Source: an uncultured Blastocatellia bacterium
GTDB lineage: Bacteria; Acidobacteriota; Blastocatellia; Pyrinomonadales; Pyrinomonadaceae
Direction: 5' to 3'
Assembly (NCBI GenBank): GCA_946480785.1
Contig: CAMLLD010000008.1
Coordinates: 1 to 64,000 of the forward strand
Length of the DNA stretch: 64,000 nucleotides
Shown: positions 1-10,709 of the stretch, piece after piece
Numbering within the stretch: the stretch's first letter is position 1
Layout of the letters: every line of letters begins with the position of its first letter
The notes under the pieces: model-generated
What the model was told of the DNA's origin: nothing
Seen by the model: only the letters and a program-made list of their open reading frames with translations
Databases searched by the model: none
Program-made: the position numbers and the translations under genes

Positions 1-2
1 CG

Positions 3-1025
<1,023 letters not shown>

Positions 1026-1028
1026 CTT

Positions 1029-1346
<318 letters not shown>

Positions 1347-1364
1347 CACTCAGGATTAGCGACA

Positions 1365-2018
1365 ATGATTAACGGAATCATCGGAAGAAAAATCGGGATG
1401 ACGCAGATCTTCGCGGCCGACGGCTCGGTTACGCCAGTCACGGTAATCAAGGCTGGTCCCTGTGTCGTCGTGCAAAAGAAAACTGCGGCCGGTCCTGACG
1501 GTTACGACGCGGTGCAGCTCGGCCTCGTGGACGACAGGCCGCTGAAGTTGAAGAACGTCACCAAGCCGATGCGCGGCCACTTCGAAAAGACCGGCGGCGG
1601 TATTCCACCGACGCGCGTCTTGAAAGAGTTTCGCGTGAGCGCCGACGACAACGGCGCGAATGTCGGCGACAAGGTGCTCGTCGATCAGTTTACCGACGGC
1701 GAGATGGTCGACGTGATTGGCCGTTCGAAGGGACGTGGTTTCGCGGGCACGGTCAAGCGCCATCACTTCAATCGCGGTCCCGAGTCGCACGGTTCGATGA
1801 ACGTGCGCGCGCCGGGTTCGATTGGCGCCTCCGCGTATCCGTCGCGAGTTATCAAGGGAAACCGTTCGTCGGGCCACATGGGCGACGCGCGGATCACGAC
1901 TAAAGGTTTGACTGTCGCTCGCGTCGATGCGGAGAACAATCTGCTGATGATTCGCGGCGCGGTGCCCGGGGCGAACGGCAGTGTCGTGATCGTGCGCAAG
2001 GCGACGAGTAAAAAGTAG
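1365..2018 (+). CDS. rplC: 50S ribosomal protein L3
   Basis: L3 is an early assembly protein near the peptidyl-transferase centre. The 217-residue product starts [16 protein letters not shown]. It carries the conserved segment [21 protein letters not shown], including the Gln-site region that is methylated in some bacteria (the residue itself was not checked). A short, normal C-terminus follows. It is the second gene of the S10 operon, with rplD 10 bases downstream. Confidence 0.98.
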   Translation: MINGIIGRKIGMTQIFAADGSVTPVTVIKAGPCVVVQKKTAAGPDGYDAVQLGLVDDRPLKLKNVTKPMRGHFEKTGGGIPPTRVLKEFRVSADDNGANVGDKVLVDQFTDGEMVDVIGRSKGRGFAGTVKRHHFNRGPESHGSMNVRAPGSIGASAYPSRVIKGNRSSGHMGDARITTKGLTVARVDAENNLLMIRGAVPGANGSVVIVRKATSKK

Positions 2019-2028
2019 GAGTTCCAGT

Positions 2029-2739
2029 ATGCCGACAGTAAAGGTGCGCAATACGAAGAATGAAGAGGTTGGCGAAGTCGAGCTGTCTGATGCTGTTTTT
2101 GGCGCGCCATTCAATGAGGCTTTGATCCACGCCGCGGTGCGCAATTACATGGCGAATGCGCGGCAGGGCACGTCAGCCACGAAGACTCGCGGCGATGTGT
2201 CGGGCGCAGGCCGCAAGCTCTGGAAGCAGAAAGGCACAGGCCGCGCGCGTATCGCGTCGCTGCGTTCGCCTTTGTGGAAGGGCGGCGGTAACGTGCATGG
2301 ACCACAGCCCCGCGACTGGTCCTACAACATGCCCAAAAAGATGCGGCAAGGCGCATTGCGCTCCGCCCTCTCGGAGCGCGTGCGCGAGGGAAATGTCTTC
2401 GTCGTCGAGGGTTGGGGACTCGACAAACCGAAGACGAAAGACTTTGCGCAGTCGTTGACGACGCTGGGTCTCGGCGGCAAGACGTTGATTGTCGATTCAC
2501 TCGACAACGAGAACCTGATGTTGTCGGCGCGCAACCTGCGCCACGCGAAAGTCGTGAACAGTTTTGGTCTGAACATCTACGACCTGCTCTATCACGATCA
2601 ACTGGTGCTCTCGCGTGAAGCGGCGAACGAGCTCGAGCAACTGCTCGGCGCACGTAGCAGCGATGAGGCTGCGGAGAACGGAGCAGAGGAAGAAGCTGCT
2701 GAGCCGCAGCAGGCGAGTAACGAAGAGGAGGCGGCGTAA
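2029..2739 (+). CDS. rplD: 50S ribosomal protein L4, acidic C-terminal tail
   Basis: L4 lines the peptide exit tunnel; in E. coli it also represses its own operon. The 236-residue product shows the tunnel-loop region ([19 protein letters not shown]). The start is preceded by GGAG. The last ~30 residues are Glu/Ala-rich ([16 protein letters not shown] and onward) and go beyond the usual ~205-residue family length. rplW starts 2 bases later. Confidence 0.97.
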   Translation: MPTVKVRNTKNEEVGEVELSDAVFGAPFNEALIHAAVRNYMANARQGTSATKTRGDVSGAGRKLWKQKGTGRARIASLRSPLWKGGGNVHGPQPRDWSYNMPKKMRQGALRSALSERVREGNVFVVEGWGLDKPKTKDFAQSLTTLGLGGKTLIVDSLDNENLMLSARNLRHAKVVNSFGLNIYDLLYHDQLVLSREAANELEQLLGARSSDEAAENGAEEEAAEPQQASNEEEAA

Positions 2740-2741
2740 CG

Positions 2742-3047
2742 ATGAGAACTGTTTGGGACATCATCAAGTCGCCGGTGATTACTGAGAAAGCGCTGGCCGC
2801 GAAAGAAGAGTCGCAGGATGCGAGTCAGTTGTTGACCTTCCGGGTCGATCGACGCGCGACGAAGCCGGAGATCAAATCGGCGGTGGAGACGATCTTCCAG
2901 GTGAAGGTCGATCACATTCGCACGATCAACTACATGGGCAAGACCGCGCGGCGCGGCCGTTACGAAGGCCGCAAGCCCTCGTGGAAAAAAGCCTACGTGA
3001 CTCTGAAGCAGGGCGAGAACCCGGTCGATTACGGCGAAGCCATCTAA
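2742..3047 (+). CDS. rplW: 50S ribosomal protein L23
   Basis: L23 sits at the tunnel exit and is the docking site for trigger factor and SRP. The 101-residue product starts [17 protein letters not shown]. It has the typical [18 protein letters not shown] helix and the basic loop [19 protein letters not shown]. Its length and its position between rplD and rplB are standard. Confidence 0.97.
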   Translation: MRTVWDIIKSPVITEKALAAKEESQDASQLLTFRVDRRATKPEIKSAVETIFQVKVDHIRTINYMGKTARRGRYEGRKPSWKKAYVTLKQGENPVDYGEAI

Positions 3048-3051
3048 AATC

Positions 3052-3882
3052 ATGGGAATTAAAAAACTTACACCGACATCCGCAGCGCGGCGTTACCAGA
3101 CTTACTTAACGCGCGACGAATTGACCGTCGGCGCTGTTCCCGAGAAGTCGCTGCTCGAGCCGAAGAAGCGCATCTCCGGACGCAACAACGACGGCCGCAT
3201 CACGGTGCGTCGTCGCGGCGGCGGTCACAAACGTTTCTATCGCGTGATCGATTTCAAGCGCGACAAGGACGGCGTGGCCGGACGCGTGACGCAGATTGAA
3301 TACGACCCGAATCGTTCGGCGCACATCGCGCTCATCACCTACCTGGACGGCGAGAAGCGCTACATCATCGCGCCGACGGGTCTGGAAGTCGGCAAGACGA
3401 TCATGAGCGGCGCTGAAGCCGACATTCTGCCCGGCAACACGCTGCCGCTGATCAATATCCCGCTCGGCACGCAGATTCACAACATTGAGCTGCGTCCCGG
3501 CAAAGGCGGCCAGATGGCGCGTTCGGCGGGAACGTTCGCGCAGCTCGTCGCGAAGGAAGGCGAGTACGCGCAGTTGCGTATGCCTTCGGGCGAAGTACGG
3601 CGCGTGCCGCTCGTTTGCAGGGCGACGGTGGGTCAGGTCGGTAACATCGAGCACGAGAACGTTTCGTTTGGTAAGGCCGGTCGTTCGCGCTGGAAGGGTT
3701 TGCGCCCGCACGTTCGCGGCGTGGCGATGAACCCGGTGGACCACCCGCACGGCGGCGGTGAAGGCAAGACTTCGGGCGGCCGCAATCCGGTGACGCCGTG
3801 GGGCCAGCCGACGCGTGGTTACAAGACGCGCAGCAACAAGCGCACGCAGAAGATGATCCTGAAGGATCGGAGAACCAAGTAA
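3052..3882 (+). CDS. rplB: 50S ribosomal protein L2
   Basis: L2 is required for subunit association and peptidyl transfer. The 276-residue product shows [18 protein letters not shown] near the start. The C-terminal signature [16 protein letters not shown] includes the conserved His of the active-centre loop. The stop codon overlaps the rpsS start by one base (TAATG), which suggests translational coupling. Confidence 0.98.
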   Translation: MGIKKLTPTSAARRYQTYLTRDELTVGAVPEKSLLEPKKRISGRNNDGRITVRRRGGGHKRFYRVIDFKRDKDGVAGRVTQIEYDPNRSAHIALITYLDGEKRYIIAPTGLEVGKTIMSGAEADILPGNTLPLINIPLGTQIHNIELRPGKGGQMARSAGTFAQLVAKEGEYAQLRMPSGEVRRVPLVCRATVGQVGNIEHENVSFGKAGRSRWKGLRPHVRGVAMNPVDHPHGGGEGKTSGGRNPVTPWGQPTRGYKTRSNKRTQKMILKDRRTK

Positions 3883-4187
3883 TGGCTCGTTCAGTTAAAA
3901 AAGGACCGTTCATCGACAAGGGCATCGTGAAGGCGGTCGAGAAGGCGCGTGCGGGCGGACAACGTCCCCCCGTGATCAAGACCTGGTCGCGTCGTTCGAC
4001 GATTACGCCCGACATGGTTGGGCTCACGTTCGGCGTGCACAACGGCAAACGCCACCTGCCGATCTACGTGACGGAAAACATGGTGGGCCACAAGCTCGGT
4101 GAGTTTGCGCCGACACGGACGTTCAAGGGCCACTCGGGCACTAAGGTGGAAAAGGCGAGCAAGGTTGCGGGAGCGCCCCCTAAATAA
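3882..4187 (+). CDS. rpsS: 30S ribosomal protein S19
   Basis: S19 is a 30S head protein that pairs with S13. The start was placed at the ATG overlapping the rplB stop, because the product then begins [17 protein letters not shown], the canonical S19 N-terminus. A longer in-frame reading upstream lies inside rplB and is not credible. The 101 residues include [11 protein letters not shown] and [16 protein letters not shown]. Confidence 0.97.
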   Translation: MARSVKKGPFIDKGIVKAVEKARAGGQRPPVIKTWSRRSTITPDMVGLTFGVHNGKRHLPIYVTENMVGHKLGEFAPTRTFKGHSGTKVEKASKVAGAPPK

Positions 4188-4209
4188 AAGTTAAGTAACG
4201 AGGCTGAAG

Positions 4210-4707
4210 ATGGAAGCAACAGCGAGTGCGAGATATTTGCGGGGTTCGGCGCAGAAGGCCCGGCTCGTCGTGGATATGATTCGCGGCAAGGACGTTAACC
4301 AGGCGCTGGCGATCTTACGGTTTTCGAAGAAGCGCGCGGCCGATCATATCGAGAAGTGCGTGCGCTCGGCGATCGCGAATGCGAACGAGGCGGCCGAGAA
4401 GGCAAACGTGTCGATCGACCCGGATGATTTGTGGGTACGGTCGGCGTTTGTCGATCGTGGGCCAACGAAGAACCGGCGTCGTGTGCGTCCCGCGCCGCAG
4501 GGCCGGGCGTATCGCGAGCAGCGACACTTTTGTCACGTCACGATCTCGTTGAGTAACGACGAGAAGCCGCAGCCGAAAGCCGCGCGCAACGGTAAAGCCG
4601 CTCCGGTTGAGACTGCGTCGAAGAAGCCCGCAGCGAGTAAAGCGAAGAGGCGTGGTGGCGCTGCTGCCGCCCCTCGCGCCAAGCGCACTAAGAAGTCTGA
4701 GGAATAG
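4210..4707 (+). CDS. rplV: 50S ribosomal protein L22, Lys/Ala-rich tail
   Basis: L22 lines the exit tunnel with L4. The 165-residue product has the normal ~113-residue core (ARYLRGSAQKARLVVDMIRG near the start; GRAYREQRHFCHVTI at its end). About 50 residues of Lys/Ala/Pro-rich low complexity follow. The tail is not part of the family core. Identification of the core is secure. Confidence 0.97.
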   Translation: MEATASARYLRGSAQKARLVVDMIRGKDVNQALAILRFSKKRAADHIEKCVRSAIANANEAAEKANVSIDPDDLWVRSAFVDRGPTKNRRRVRPAPQGRAYREQRHFCHVTISLSNDEKPQPKAARNGKAAPVETASKKPAASKAKRRGGAAAAPRAKRTKKSEE

Positions 4708-4716
4708 GAGTAAAGC

Positions 4717-5490
4717 GTGGGTCAAAAAGTTCATCCATACGGTTTTCGGCTCGGCTACAACAAAGACTGGCATTCGCATTGGTTTGCGAAGAAACAGTTC
4801 GGCGAGTTCCTGCTCGAAGACCTGAAATTGAAACGCGATCTGAAACAACGCTTCGCCGGCGCGGGCGTCTCGCACGTCGACATCGAACGGGCCGCGAACC
4901 GTCTGAAGATCATCATCTACACCTCGCGACCGGGCATCATCATCGGCCGCAAGGGCGCGGAGATCGACAAGCTCAAGAGCGATCTCTCGATGAAGACCGG
5001 ACGCGAAGTGCTCGTTTCGATCCAGGAGATCCACAAGCCGGAACTCAACGCGCAGCTCCAGGCCGAGAAGATCGCCGCGCAACTCGAGAAGCGCATCGCT
5101 TTTCGTCGCGCGATGCGCAAGGCCGTCGAGGAGTCGCTGCGGTTCGGCGCGCAGGGCATCAAGGTCAAAGTCAGCGGCCGTTTGAACGGCGCGGAGATCG
5201 CGCGCAGCGAGTGGCACTTGCAGGGCCAGTTGCCGCTGCACACGCTGCGTGCGGACATCGACTACGGTCTCGCCGAAGCGCAGACCACGTTCGGACAGAT
5301 CGGCGTCAAGGTTTGGATCTATCGCGGCGAGATCATGGACCCGAAAGCGGCGATGGCCCGCGGCACCGGTTCCGATCCGATCAATGAAACGCGCGTCGGT
5401 GAACGCGAGCGCCGCCCGCGCACGCGCCGCGAACGCGAAGAGCGCGCCGGTGGTGGTGATGGTCGACGACCGCGGCCGGACAATCAGTAG
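4717..5490 (+). CDS. rpsC: 30S ribosomal protein S3
   Basis: S3 forms part of the mRNA entry site. Translation starts at a GTG that gives [18 protein letters not shown], the standard S3 start; GGAG lies just upstream. The KH domain ([10 protein letters not shown]) and the C-terminal domain are present. An Arg-rich tail (residues ~225-257) extends beyond the usual end. A short repeat lies between this gene and rplP. Confidence 0.97.
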   Translation: MGQKVHPYGFRLGYNKDWHSHWFAKKQFGEFLLEDLKLKRDLKQRFAGAGVSHVDIERAANRLKIIIYTSRPGIIIGRKGAEIDKLKSDLSMKTGREVLVSIQEIHKPELNAQLQAEKIAAQLEKRIAFRRAMRKAVEESLRFGAQGIKVKVSGRLNGAEIARSEWHLQGQLPLHTLRADIDYGLAEAQTTFGQIGVKVWIYRGEIMDPKAAMARGTGSDPINETRVGERERRPRTRREREERAGGGDGRRPRPDNQ

Positions 5491-5492
5491 GA

Positions 5493-5513
5493 CCACGGAT
5501 AAACACGGACAGG
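5493..5513 (+). repeat. Short intergenic CCACGGAT-type repeat, copy 1
   Basis: The 36-base spacer between rpsC and rplP starts with CCACGGATAAACACGGACAG. This closely matches the spacer between rplE and rpsN at 7813-7840. Each copy is built from a repeated ACACGGA unit. From memory, similar CCACGGAT/ACACGGAT strings recur between genes in several GC-rich bacterial phyla. It has no obvious coding role. Confidence 0.6.
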
Positions 5514-5526
5514 AAACGCATTCATC

Positions 5527-5955
5527 ATGTTGATGCCGAAGAAAGTTAAGCACCGAAAGCAAATGCGCGGACGCATGACCGGTACCGCCACTCGTGGCAG
5601 CGAGATCAGCTTCGGTGAGTACGGGTTGAAGAGTCTGGAGCCGGCGTGGATCACCGATCGGCAAATAGAAGCTGCGCGCATTGCGATGACAAGGCACATC
5701 AAACGCGGCGGCAAGATCTGGATTCGCATGTTTCCCGACAAGCCGGTAACCAAGAAGCCGGCGGAAACCCGTATGGGCAAAGGCAAGGGCGCGCCCGAAT
5801 ACTGGGTCGCAGTCGTTAAACCCGGCCGCATTCTTTACGAGATCGAAGGCGTCGATGAAGCGACCGCGCGCGACGCGATGCGGCTCGCCGCCCAGAAGCT
5901 GCCGATCAGGACCAAGTTCGTGACCCGCGCCGATCAGGAAGGAGGCGCGATCTAG
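5527..5955 (+). CDS. rplP: 50S ribosomal protein L16
   Basis: L16 helps position tRNAs in the A site. The 142-residue product begins [19 protein letters not shown]. The first ATG was kept because L16 proteins commonly begin with an MLxPKR-type start. The conserved [20 protein letters not shown] segment is intact. Length and position between rpsC and rpmC are standard. Confidence 0.97.
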   Translation: MLMPKKVKHRKQMRGRMTGTATRGSEISFGEYGLKSLEPAWITDRQIEAARIAMTRHIKRGGKIWIRMFPDKPVTKKPAETRMGKGKGAPEYWVAVVKPGRILYEIEGVDEATARDAMRLAAQKLPIRTKFVTRADQEGGAI

Positions 5956-5957
5956 CA

Positions 5958-6164
5958 ATGAAGAAACGAGAAGAACTCGACAAGTTTCGCGAGTTGGGCG
6001 AAGACGAATTGCGCGCCGAAGCAGCGCGTCTGCGGGAGTCGCTCTTTCGGCTCAACTTCAAATTGGCGCTCGGCGAAGTCGACGCCGTGAAGCGCATTCG
6101 CCAGGAAAAGAAATCGCTGGCGCGGCTGCAAACCATCGCGCGGCAACGTCCCGAGACTGAATAG
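5958..6164 (+). CDS. rpmC: 50S ribosomal protein L29
   Basis: L29 lies beside L23 at the tunnel exit. It is a small, helical 68-residue product, with LRESLFRLNFKLALGE followed by VKRIRQEKKSLARLQTI matching the family. It sits 2 bases after rplP, in its usual place. Confidence 0.95.
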   Translation: MKKREELDKFRELGEDELRAEAARLRESLFRLNFKLALGEVDAVKRIRQEKKSLARLQTIARQRPETE

Positions 6165-6172
6165 GAAAAGAA

Positions 6173-6535
6173 ATGGCTGAGAACGAAGAAAACATTGGCT
6201 CAGAGAACGCCGTGACTGACAACACCGCCGCGGCGGAGAGCGACGCGACGAAAAAGACGACCAGCCAGGCGACTGGCAAATCGGGCCGCGCGCATCGTTC
6301 GCAAAAAGTCGGCACCGTTGCGTCTGACAAGATGCAGAAGACCGTGGTCGTGCGTGTCGATCGTCTGGTGCGGCATACGAAGTATCGTCGTTACGTGCGT
6401 CGCACGTCGAAGTTCATGGCCCACGACGAGCTCGGCGCGACGGTCGGCGATCGCGTGCGCATCGTGGAGACGCGTCCGCTGTCGGCGCGCAAGCGTTGGC
6501 GTGTAGTTGAGATAGTGCAAAAAGCCGCGAAGTGA
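6173..6535 (+). CDS. rpsQ: 30S ribosomal protein S17 with long N-terminal extension
   Basis: S17 is a primary 16S rRNA-binding protein of the OB fold. The S17 core begins near residue 44 ([20 protein letters not shown]) and runs to the C-terminus ([19 protein letters not shown]). Ahead of it lie about 43 residues rich in Ala, Thr, Glu and Asp that normal ~85-residue S17 proteins lack. The ATG at 6173 is preceded by AGGAAAAG, which supports translation of the extension. A start closer to the core would need a non-ATG codon. Confidence 0.94.
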   Translation: MAENEENIGSENAVTDNTAAAESDATKKTTSQATGKSGRAHRSQKVGTVASDKMQKTVVVRVDRLVRHTKYRRYVRRTSKFMAHDELGATVGDRVRIVETRPLSARKRWRVVEIVQKAAK

Positions 6536-6545
6536 GGGGTTAACT

Positions 6546-6914
6546 ATGATTCAGATGCAGACCTCGTTGGAGGTTGCTGACAATTCGGGAGCGCGGCGCG
6601 TCGAGATGATCATGCCCATCGGCGGATCCACGGGAAAGATTGCGAGCCTCGGTGACCGGATCAAAGTGACCGTCAAAGAGGCTTCTCCCGACGGCACCAT
6701 CAAGAAGGGAACAGTTCAGGACGCGGTGATCGTGCGTACGCGCAAGGAAGTGCGTCGTGCGGACGGCACTTACGTCCGCTTCGATCAAAACGCGGCGGTG
6801 CTGATCAAGGAAGACGGAACGCCGATTGGAACGCGCGTGTTTGGACCAGTGGCGCGCGAGCTGCGCGATAAGAACTTCATGAAGATCGTTTCACTCGCGC
6901 CGGAGGTGATTTAA
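6546..6914 (+). CDS. rplN: 50S ribosomal protein L14
   Basis: L14 contributes to inter-subunit bridges and binds RsfS, whose gene is at 21607 here. The 122-residue product begins [20 protein letters not shown] and ends [19 protein letters not shown]. Both are diagnostic and the length is normal. Confidence 0.98.
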   Translation: MIQMQTSLEVADNSGARRVEMIMPIGGSTGKIASLGDRIKVTVKEASPDGTIKKGTVQDAVIVRTRKEVRRADGTYVRFDQNAAVLIKEDGTPIGTRVFGPVARELRDKNFMKIVSLAPEVI

Positions 6915-6917
6915 GAG

Positions 6918-7253
6918 ATGGCAGGAACAAAGCGCTCGAAGATCCACAAGAACGATCAGGTAACGGTCATTGCCGGGCGTGATAAAGGCAGGCGCGGACG
7001 CGTGCTGGAAGTGAACCCCACGAAGGGCAAGGTACGGGTCGAAGGTATCGGGATGATCAAGCGGCATCAGAAGGCGAACCCGCAGGCCAATCGCGGCGGC
7101 GGTATCGTCGACAAGGAGTCGTTCATCGATATCTCCAACGTGCAATTGATCGATCCGCAATCGGGTAAACCGACCCGCGTGAAGTATCAGGTCGAAAGCG
7201 ATGGTTCCAAGACGAGGGTCGCCTCGGCAAGCGGCCACTCATTAGAGAAGTAG
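6918..7253 (+). CDS. rplX: 50S ribosomal protein L24
   Basis: L24 starts 50S assembly. The 111-residue product shows a KOW motif near the N-terminus (KNDQVTVIAGRDKGRRGRV) and the conserved GIGMIKRHQKANPQ. It lies between rplN and rplE as usual. Confidence 0.97.
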   Translation: MAGTKRSKIHKNDQVTVIAGRDKGRRGRVLEVNPTKGKVRVEGIGMIKRHQKANPQANRGGGIVDKESFIDISNVQLIDPQSGKPTRVKYQVESDGSKTRVASASGHSLEK

Positions 7254-7268
7254 GGGCGGAGAAACAGC

Positions 7269-7811
7269 ATGGCTGCAAGGTTAAAAGAGCGATATCAGAA
7301 AGACGTGGCGCCGCAGATTGCCAAAGACTTTGGCATCACGAATCCCATGGCGGTGCCGAAACTTGAAAAGGTCGTCATCAACATGGGCATGGGCGAAGCA
7401 ATCGGCAACGCGAAAATTCTCGACACGGCTGCCGACGAACTGCGCGCCATCACCGGGCAAAAGCCGGTGATTACAAAAGCGAAGAAGTCGATCGCGTCGT
7501 TCAAGCTGCGCCAGGGCATGCCGATCGGCGTGGTGGTCACGCTGCGCGGCGATCGCATGTATGAGTTTCTCGATCGCCTCGTGTCGGTGGCCCTCCCGCG
7601 CGTGCGCGACTTTCGCGGTGTTTCGCCGAAGGCGTTCGACGGCCGCGGCAACTACACGATCGGTATTCGCGAGCAACTGATCTTTCCGGAGATCGATTTC
7701 AACAAGGTCGACAAGCTGCGGGGCATGAACATCTCGATCGTGACCACGGCGCGCAACGACGAACAGGCCAGAGCTTTACTGAAAGCGCTCGGCATGCCGT
7801 TCAGAACTTAG
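7269..7811 (+). CDS. rplE: 50S ribosomal protein L5
   Basis: L5 binds 5S rRNA and contacts the P-site tRNA. The 180-residue product has [14 protein letters not shown] near the start, then [17 protein letters not shown] and [18 protein letters not shown]. It is preceded by GGGGCGGAGA. The spacer after it holds the second CCACGGAT repeat. Confidence 0.98.
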   Translation: MAARLKERYQKDVAPQIAKDFGITNPMAVPKLEKVVINMGMGEAIGNAKILDTAADELRAITGQKPVITKAKKSIASFKLRQGMPIGVVVTLRGDRMYEFLDRLVSVALPRVRDFRGVSPKAFDGRGNYTIGIREQLIFPEIDFNKVDKLRGMNISIVTTARNDEQARALLKALGMPFRT

Positions 7812-7812
7812 G

Positions 7813-7840
7813 CCACGGATTTACACGGATAACACGGATC
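7813..7840 (+). repeat. Short intergenic CCACGGAT-type repeat, copy 2
   Basis: The spacer between rplE and rpsN is almost wholly CCACGGATTTACACGGATAA followed by CACGGATC: three CACGGAT units spaced 10-11 bases apart. It matches the rpsC-rplP spacer at 5493-5513. No Shine-Dalgarno sequence is evident in it for rpsN. Confidence 0.65.
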
Positions 7841-7846
7841 GAACTT

Positions 7847-8032
7847 ATGGCAAAGAAATCATTGATCGCAAAGGCGGCACGCAAACCGAAGTTCTCGGTG
7901 CGCGCCTACACTCGCTGCAAACGTTGCGGCCGGCCGCGCGGCTACTTGCGGAAGTTTAACCTCTGCCGCATCTGTTTTCGCGAGTTGGCGCTGCAGGGCC
8001 AGATCCCCGGCGTCGTGAAGTCGAGCTGGTAA
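7847..8032 (+). CDS. rpsN: 30S ribosomal protein S14, zinc-binding type
   Basis: S14 is a 30S head protein. This is the short (61-residue) zinc-ribbon form, with cysteine pairs in [11 protein letters not shown] and LCRICFREL. The long Cys-free paralogue is not in this window. It sits between rplE and rpsH as usual. Confidence 0.97.
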   Translation: MAKKSLIAKAARKPKFSVRAYTRCKRCGRPRGYLRKFNLCRICFRELALQGQIPGVVKSSW

Positions 8033-8054
8033 AGACCAAAAACGGAGTTATTTC

Positions 8055-8447
8055 ATGACAGATCCCATTGCCGATATGTTGACGCGTATCCGCAACGCCA
8101 TCGCGGCGAAGCATTCGCGGGTTGATATTCCGGCTTCCAAGCTCAAACTTGAGATTGCCCGCATCCTGAAGGAAGAGGGCTACATCAACAACTTCGTCAT
8201 CAAGGGCGAAGGTCTCAAGCGTACGATTCGAATTTTCCTGCGCTACGACGCGCGCGGTACTTCTTCGATCACGCATCTCGAGCGCGTCTCGACGCCGGGC
8301 CGGCGCGTGTACGTCGGATCGAGTCAGATTCCGAAAGTGCTCGGCGGTTACGGCATCAATATCGTTTCGACCTCCCGCGGGTTGATGAGCGGCAAGGCCG
8401 CGCGCCGGGAAAACATCGGCGGCGAGCTGCTCGCTCAGATCTACTAA
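8055..8447 (+). CDS. rpsH: 30S ribosomal protein S8
   Basis: S8 is an early 16S-binding protein; in E. coli it represses the spc operon. The 130-residue product begins MTDPIADMLTRIRNA and ends with the conserved GLMSGKAARRENIGGELLAQIY. Its length is normal. Confidence 0.98.
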   Translation: MTDPIADMLTRIRNAIAAKHSRVDIPASKLKLEIARILKEEGYINNFVIKGEGLKRTIRIFLRYDARGTSSITHLERVSTPGRRVYVGSSQIPKVLGGYGINIVSTSRGLMSGKAARRENIGGELLAQIY

Positions 8448-8461
8448 GACTGGATTAGCTT

Positions 8462-9022
8462 ATGTCGCGAATTGGAAAAAAAGTGATTACGGTGCCCAAG
8501 GGCGTGAGCGTCACTGTGCACCAGCAGGAACTCGAAGTTAAAGGTCCGAAGGGCACGCTGAAGACTCCGATCCCGCAGGGGATCAGTTTCAAGCTCGAAG
8601 GCGAAGAACTACGAGCCGAGCGCGTCTCCGACGAACAGGCCGCGCTGCACGGGCTCGCCCGCGCGCTCGCAAACAACGCGATCGTCGGCGTGACCGAAGG
8701 TTTCTCGAAACAGATGGACGTTGTCGGCGTCGGTTACAAGGCCGACGTGCAGGGCAAGAAGATCGTCTTCTCGCTCGGCTACTCGCATCCGATCGAGTTT
8801 CCGCTGCCGCCCGAAGTCGACGCCAAAGCCGAACGTCTGACGACGAAGGGCAGCATTCAGCAGTACCAGACGACGTTGACGTTGACGAGCATCGACAAAC
8901 AGAAGCTGGGCCAGGTGGCCGCCGAGATGCACAAGCTGCGCAAGCCCGATGCGTACAAGGGCAAAGGCGTGCGTTACGCGAACGTGCCGCTCAAACTCAA
9001 ACCCGGCAAGACTGGGAAGTAA
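8462..9022 (+). CDS. rplF: 50S ribosomal protein L6
   Basis: L6 lies near the sarcin-ricin loop. The 186-residue product begins [15 protein letters not shown]. The C-terminal signature [20 protein letters not shown] is a slightly variant form of the usual PEPYKGKGIRY. Both tandem L6 domains are covered. Confidence 0.98.
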   Translation: MSRIGKKVITVPKGVSVTVHQQELEVKGPKGTLKTPIPQGISFKLEGEELRAERVSDEQAALHGLARALANNAIVGVTEGFSKQMDVVGVGYKADVQGKKIVFSLGYSHPIEFPLPPEVDAKAERLTTKGSIQQYQTTLTLTSIDKQKLGQVAAEMHKLRKPDAYKGKGVRYANVPLKLKPGKTGK

Positions 9023-9027
9023 ATCAG

Positions 9028-9486
9028 ATGGCTAACACAAACAGAGCAGAGATTCGGACCGCGATTCACTCGCGGATTCGACGCAAAGTCAAAGGAAACG
9101 GCGCGAAGCCGCGGCTCGCAATCTATCGCAGCCTGAACCATATCTACGCGCAGTTGATCGACGATCAGCGCGGACAGACGATCGTCTCCGCTTCATCGAC
9201 GGAAAAAGACCTGCGCAGCGGCACCGGCGGTAACGTCGAAGCCGCTCGGCGCATCGGTCAGGCGATTGCCGAACGCGCGCTCGCCAAAGGGATCGACTCC
9301 GTGGTTTTCGATCGCGGTGGTTATCTCTATCACGGCCGCGTCAAGGCTTTGACGGATGCAGCCCGCGCGGCCGGCTTGAACAAGCACGAAGTACGCGCGG
9401 AAGAGGCGAACGGCGATGAGCCCGAGGCCGCAGCGGCGCCGGAAGAGAAGACAGAGAAGAAGTCACGCAAGAAGAGCAAAGAATAG
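9028..9486 (+). CDS. rplR: 50S ribosomal protein L18, charged C-terminal tail
   Basis: L18 binds 5S rRNA. The core runs from residue 1 to ~122 and includes KPRLAIYRSLNHIYAQLIDD and the FDRGGYLYHGRVKALTDAAR signature. About 30 further residues rich in Glu, Ala and Lys form a tail beyond the usual ~120-residue length. Confidence 0.96.
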   Translation: MANTNRAEIRTAIHSRIRRKVKGNGAKPRLAIYRSLNHIYAQLIDDQRGQTIVSASSTEKDLRSGTGGNVEAARRIGQAIAERALAKGIDSVVFDRGGYLYHGRVKALTDAARAAGLNKHEVRAEEANGDEPEAAAAPEEKTEKKSRKKSKE

Positions 9487-9489
9487 AAT

Positions 9490-9996
9490 ATGAGACAACC
9501 CAAACAACGCATTCCCGCGCAGGGGCTGGACCTCAAAGATCAGGTCATCTCCATCAATCGTGTGACCAAGGTCGTCAAAGGCGGCAAGAACCTTTCGTTT
9601 GCGGCGCTCGTCGTGGTCGGCGATGAAGGTGGACACGTTGGCTTCGGCACGGGCAAGGCGCGTGAAGTGCCTCTCGCGATCAAGAAGGGCATCGAGTCGG
9701 CGAAGAAGAACCTAATTCGCGTACCCCTGATCAATAACACGCTGCCGCACCAGTTAATTGGTGAGTACGGCGCGGGCCGGGTTCTGGTCAAACCGGCGTC
9801 TGAAGGAACGGGCGTGATCGCCGGCGGCGCGGTGCGGGCCGTGATGCAGGCGGTGGGCGTGCGCGACGTGCGTACGAAAGTGTTGGGTTCGACGAATCCG
9901 CACAACGTCGTGCGGGCGACGTTCGATGCGCTGCTGCGCATGAAGGATCCGATCGAGTTGGCGCGCTTGCGTGGTAAACAAGTCGAGGAGATGTAA
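9490..9996 (+). CDS. rpsE: 30S ribosomal protein S5
   Basis: S5 affects decoding fidelity. The 168-residue product has the double-stranded-RNA-binding-like N-domain ([20 protein letters not shown]) and the C-domain [20 protein letters not shown]. The length is normal. Confidence 0.98.
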   Translation: MRQPKQRIPAQGLDLKDQVISINRVTKVVKGGKNLSFAALVVVGDEGGHVGFGTGKAREVPLAIKKGIESAKKNLIRVPLINNTLPHQLIGEYGAGRVLVKPASEGTGVIAGGAVRAVMQAVGVRDVRTKVLGSTNPHNVVRATFDALLRMKDPIELARLRGKQVEEM

Positions 9997-10004
9997 GGAG
10001 AGTT

Positions 10005-10211
10005 ATGCCACGCAGACAAAACAACAACGGCGACTCGCAAAAGATTCGTATTCAGTACTACCGCAGCTTTATCGCCGCGCCGAAGACGCACAAGACGATC
10101 GTGCGCAGTCTTGGTCTGACGAAACTGAATCAGATCGTCGAGCGGCCGGACACGGATGCGACGCGCGGCGCGGTGGCGAAGGTGCCGCACCTGCTGCGCA
10201 TAGTGGAGTAA
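10005..10211 (+). CDS. rpmD: 50S ribosomal protein L30
   Basis: L30 is a small 50S protein. The 68-residue product has about 12 polar leading residues, then IRIQYYRSFIAAPKTHKTIV and LGLTKLNQIVERPDT, which are diagnostic. GGAGAG precedes the ATG. It lies between rpsE and rplO. Confidence 0.96.
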   Translation: MPRRQNNNGDSQKIRIQYYRSFIAAPKTHKTIVRSLGLTKLNQIVERPDTDATRGAVAKVPHLLRIVE

Positions 10212-10217
10212 AAATAA

Positions 10218-10685
10218 ATGCCTATCAGTCTGAACACGCTTAAGCCCGCCAAGGGATCTACTCATAAAAAGAAACGCGTCGGCCGTGGACCGGGATCCGG
10301 TTTGGGCAAGACCGCGGGTCGCGGTGAGAAGGGACAGAAGTCCCGTTCGGGTTATTCGCGCAAGATCGGTTTTGAAGGCGGCCAGATGCCGCTGCATCGC
10401 CGTCTGCCGAAACGCGGCTTTACCAACATCTTCAAAAAGCGCTGGCTCGAGATCAGTCTCGCGGCGCTCGATCAGCACTTCAACGCGGGGGAAGAGATCA
10501 CGCCGGAGGTCCTGCACGATCGCGGCTTGATTAAGAAAGCGAAACATGATGTTGTAGTGCTCGGAAACGGCGAGGTTTCCAAGGCGCTGCGTGTTTCAGC
10601 GCACCGCTTCACGAAGAGTGCGCGCGAAAAGATCGAGAAGGCTGGTGGTGCGGTGGTGGAGATTGGTTCGGAGATCGGTTCTTAG
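10218..10685 (+). CDS. rplO: 50S ribosomal protein L15
   Basis: L15 is a late assembly protein. The 155-residue product has the Gly/Lys-rich N-terminus ([20 protein letters not shown]), then [20 protein letters not shown], and a normal C-terminal domain. secY follows after 24 bases. Confidence 0.98.
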   Translation: MPISLNTLKPAKGSTHKKKRVGRGPGSGLGKTAGRGEKGQKSRSGYSRKIGFEGGQMPLHRRLPKRGFTNIFKKRWLEISLAALDQHFNAGEEITPEVLHDRGLIKKAKHDVVVLGNGEVSKALRVSAHRFTKSAREKIEKAGGAVVEIGSEIGS

Positions 10686-10709
10686 TCCCGCTCACTGCCG
10701 GGAGGTCGT

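Noticed and set aside
3798..3881. A 28-residue N-terminal extension of S19
   Set aside because: It lies inside rplB; S19 begins at the ATG that overlaps the rplB stop.
4315..5958. A long open frame on the minus strand (about 547 codons)
   Set aside because: It runs opposite to rplV, rpsC and rplP, which are certain. GC-rich coding DNA often leaves such antisense frames open.
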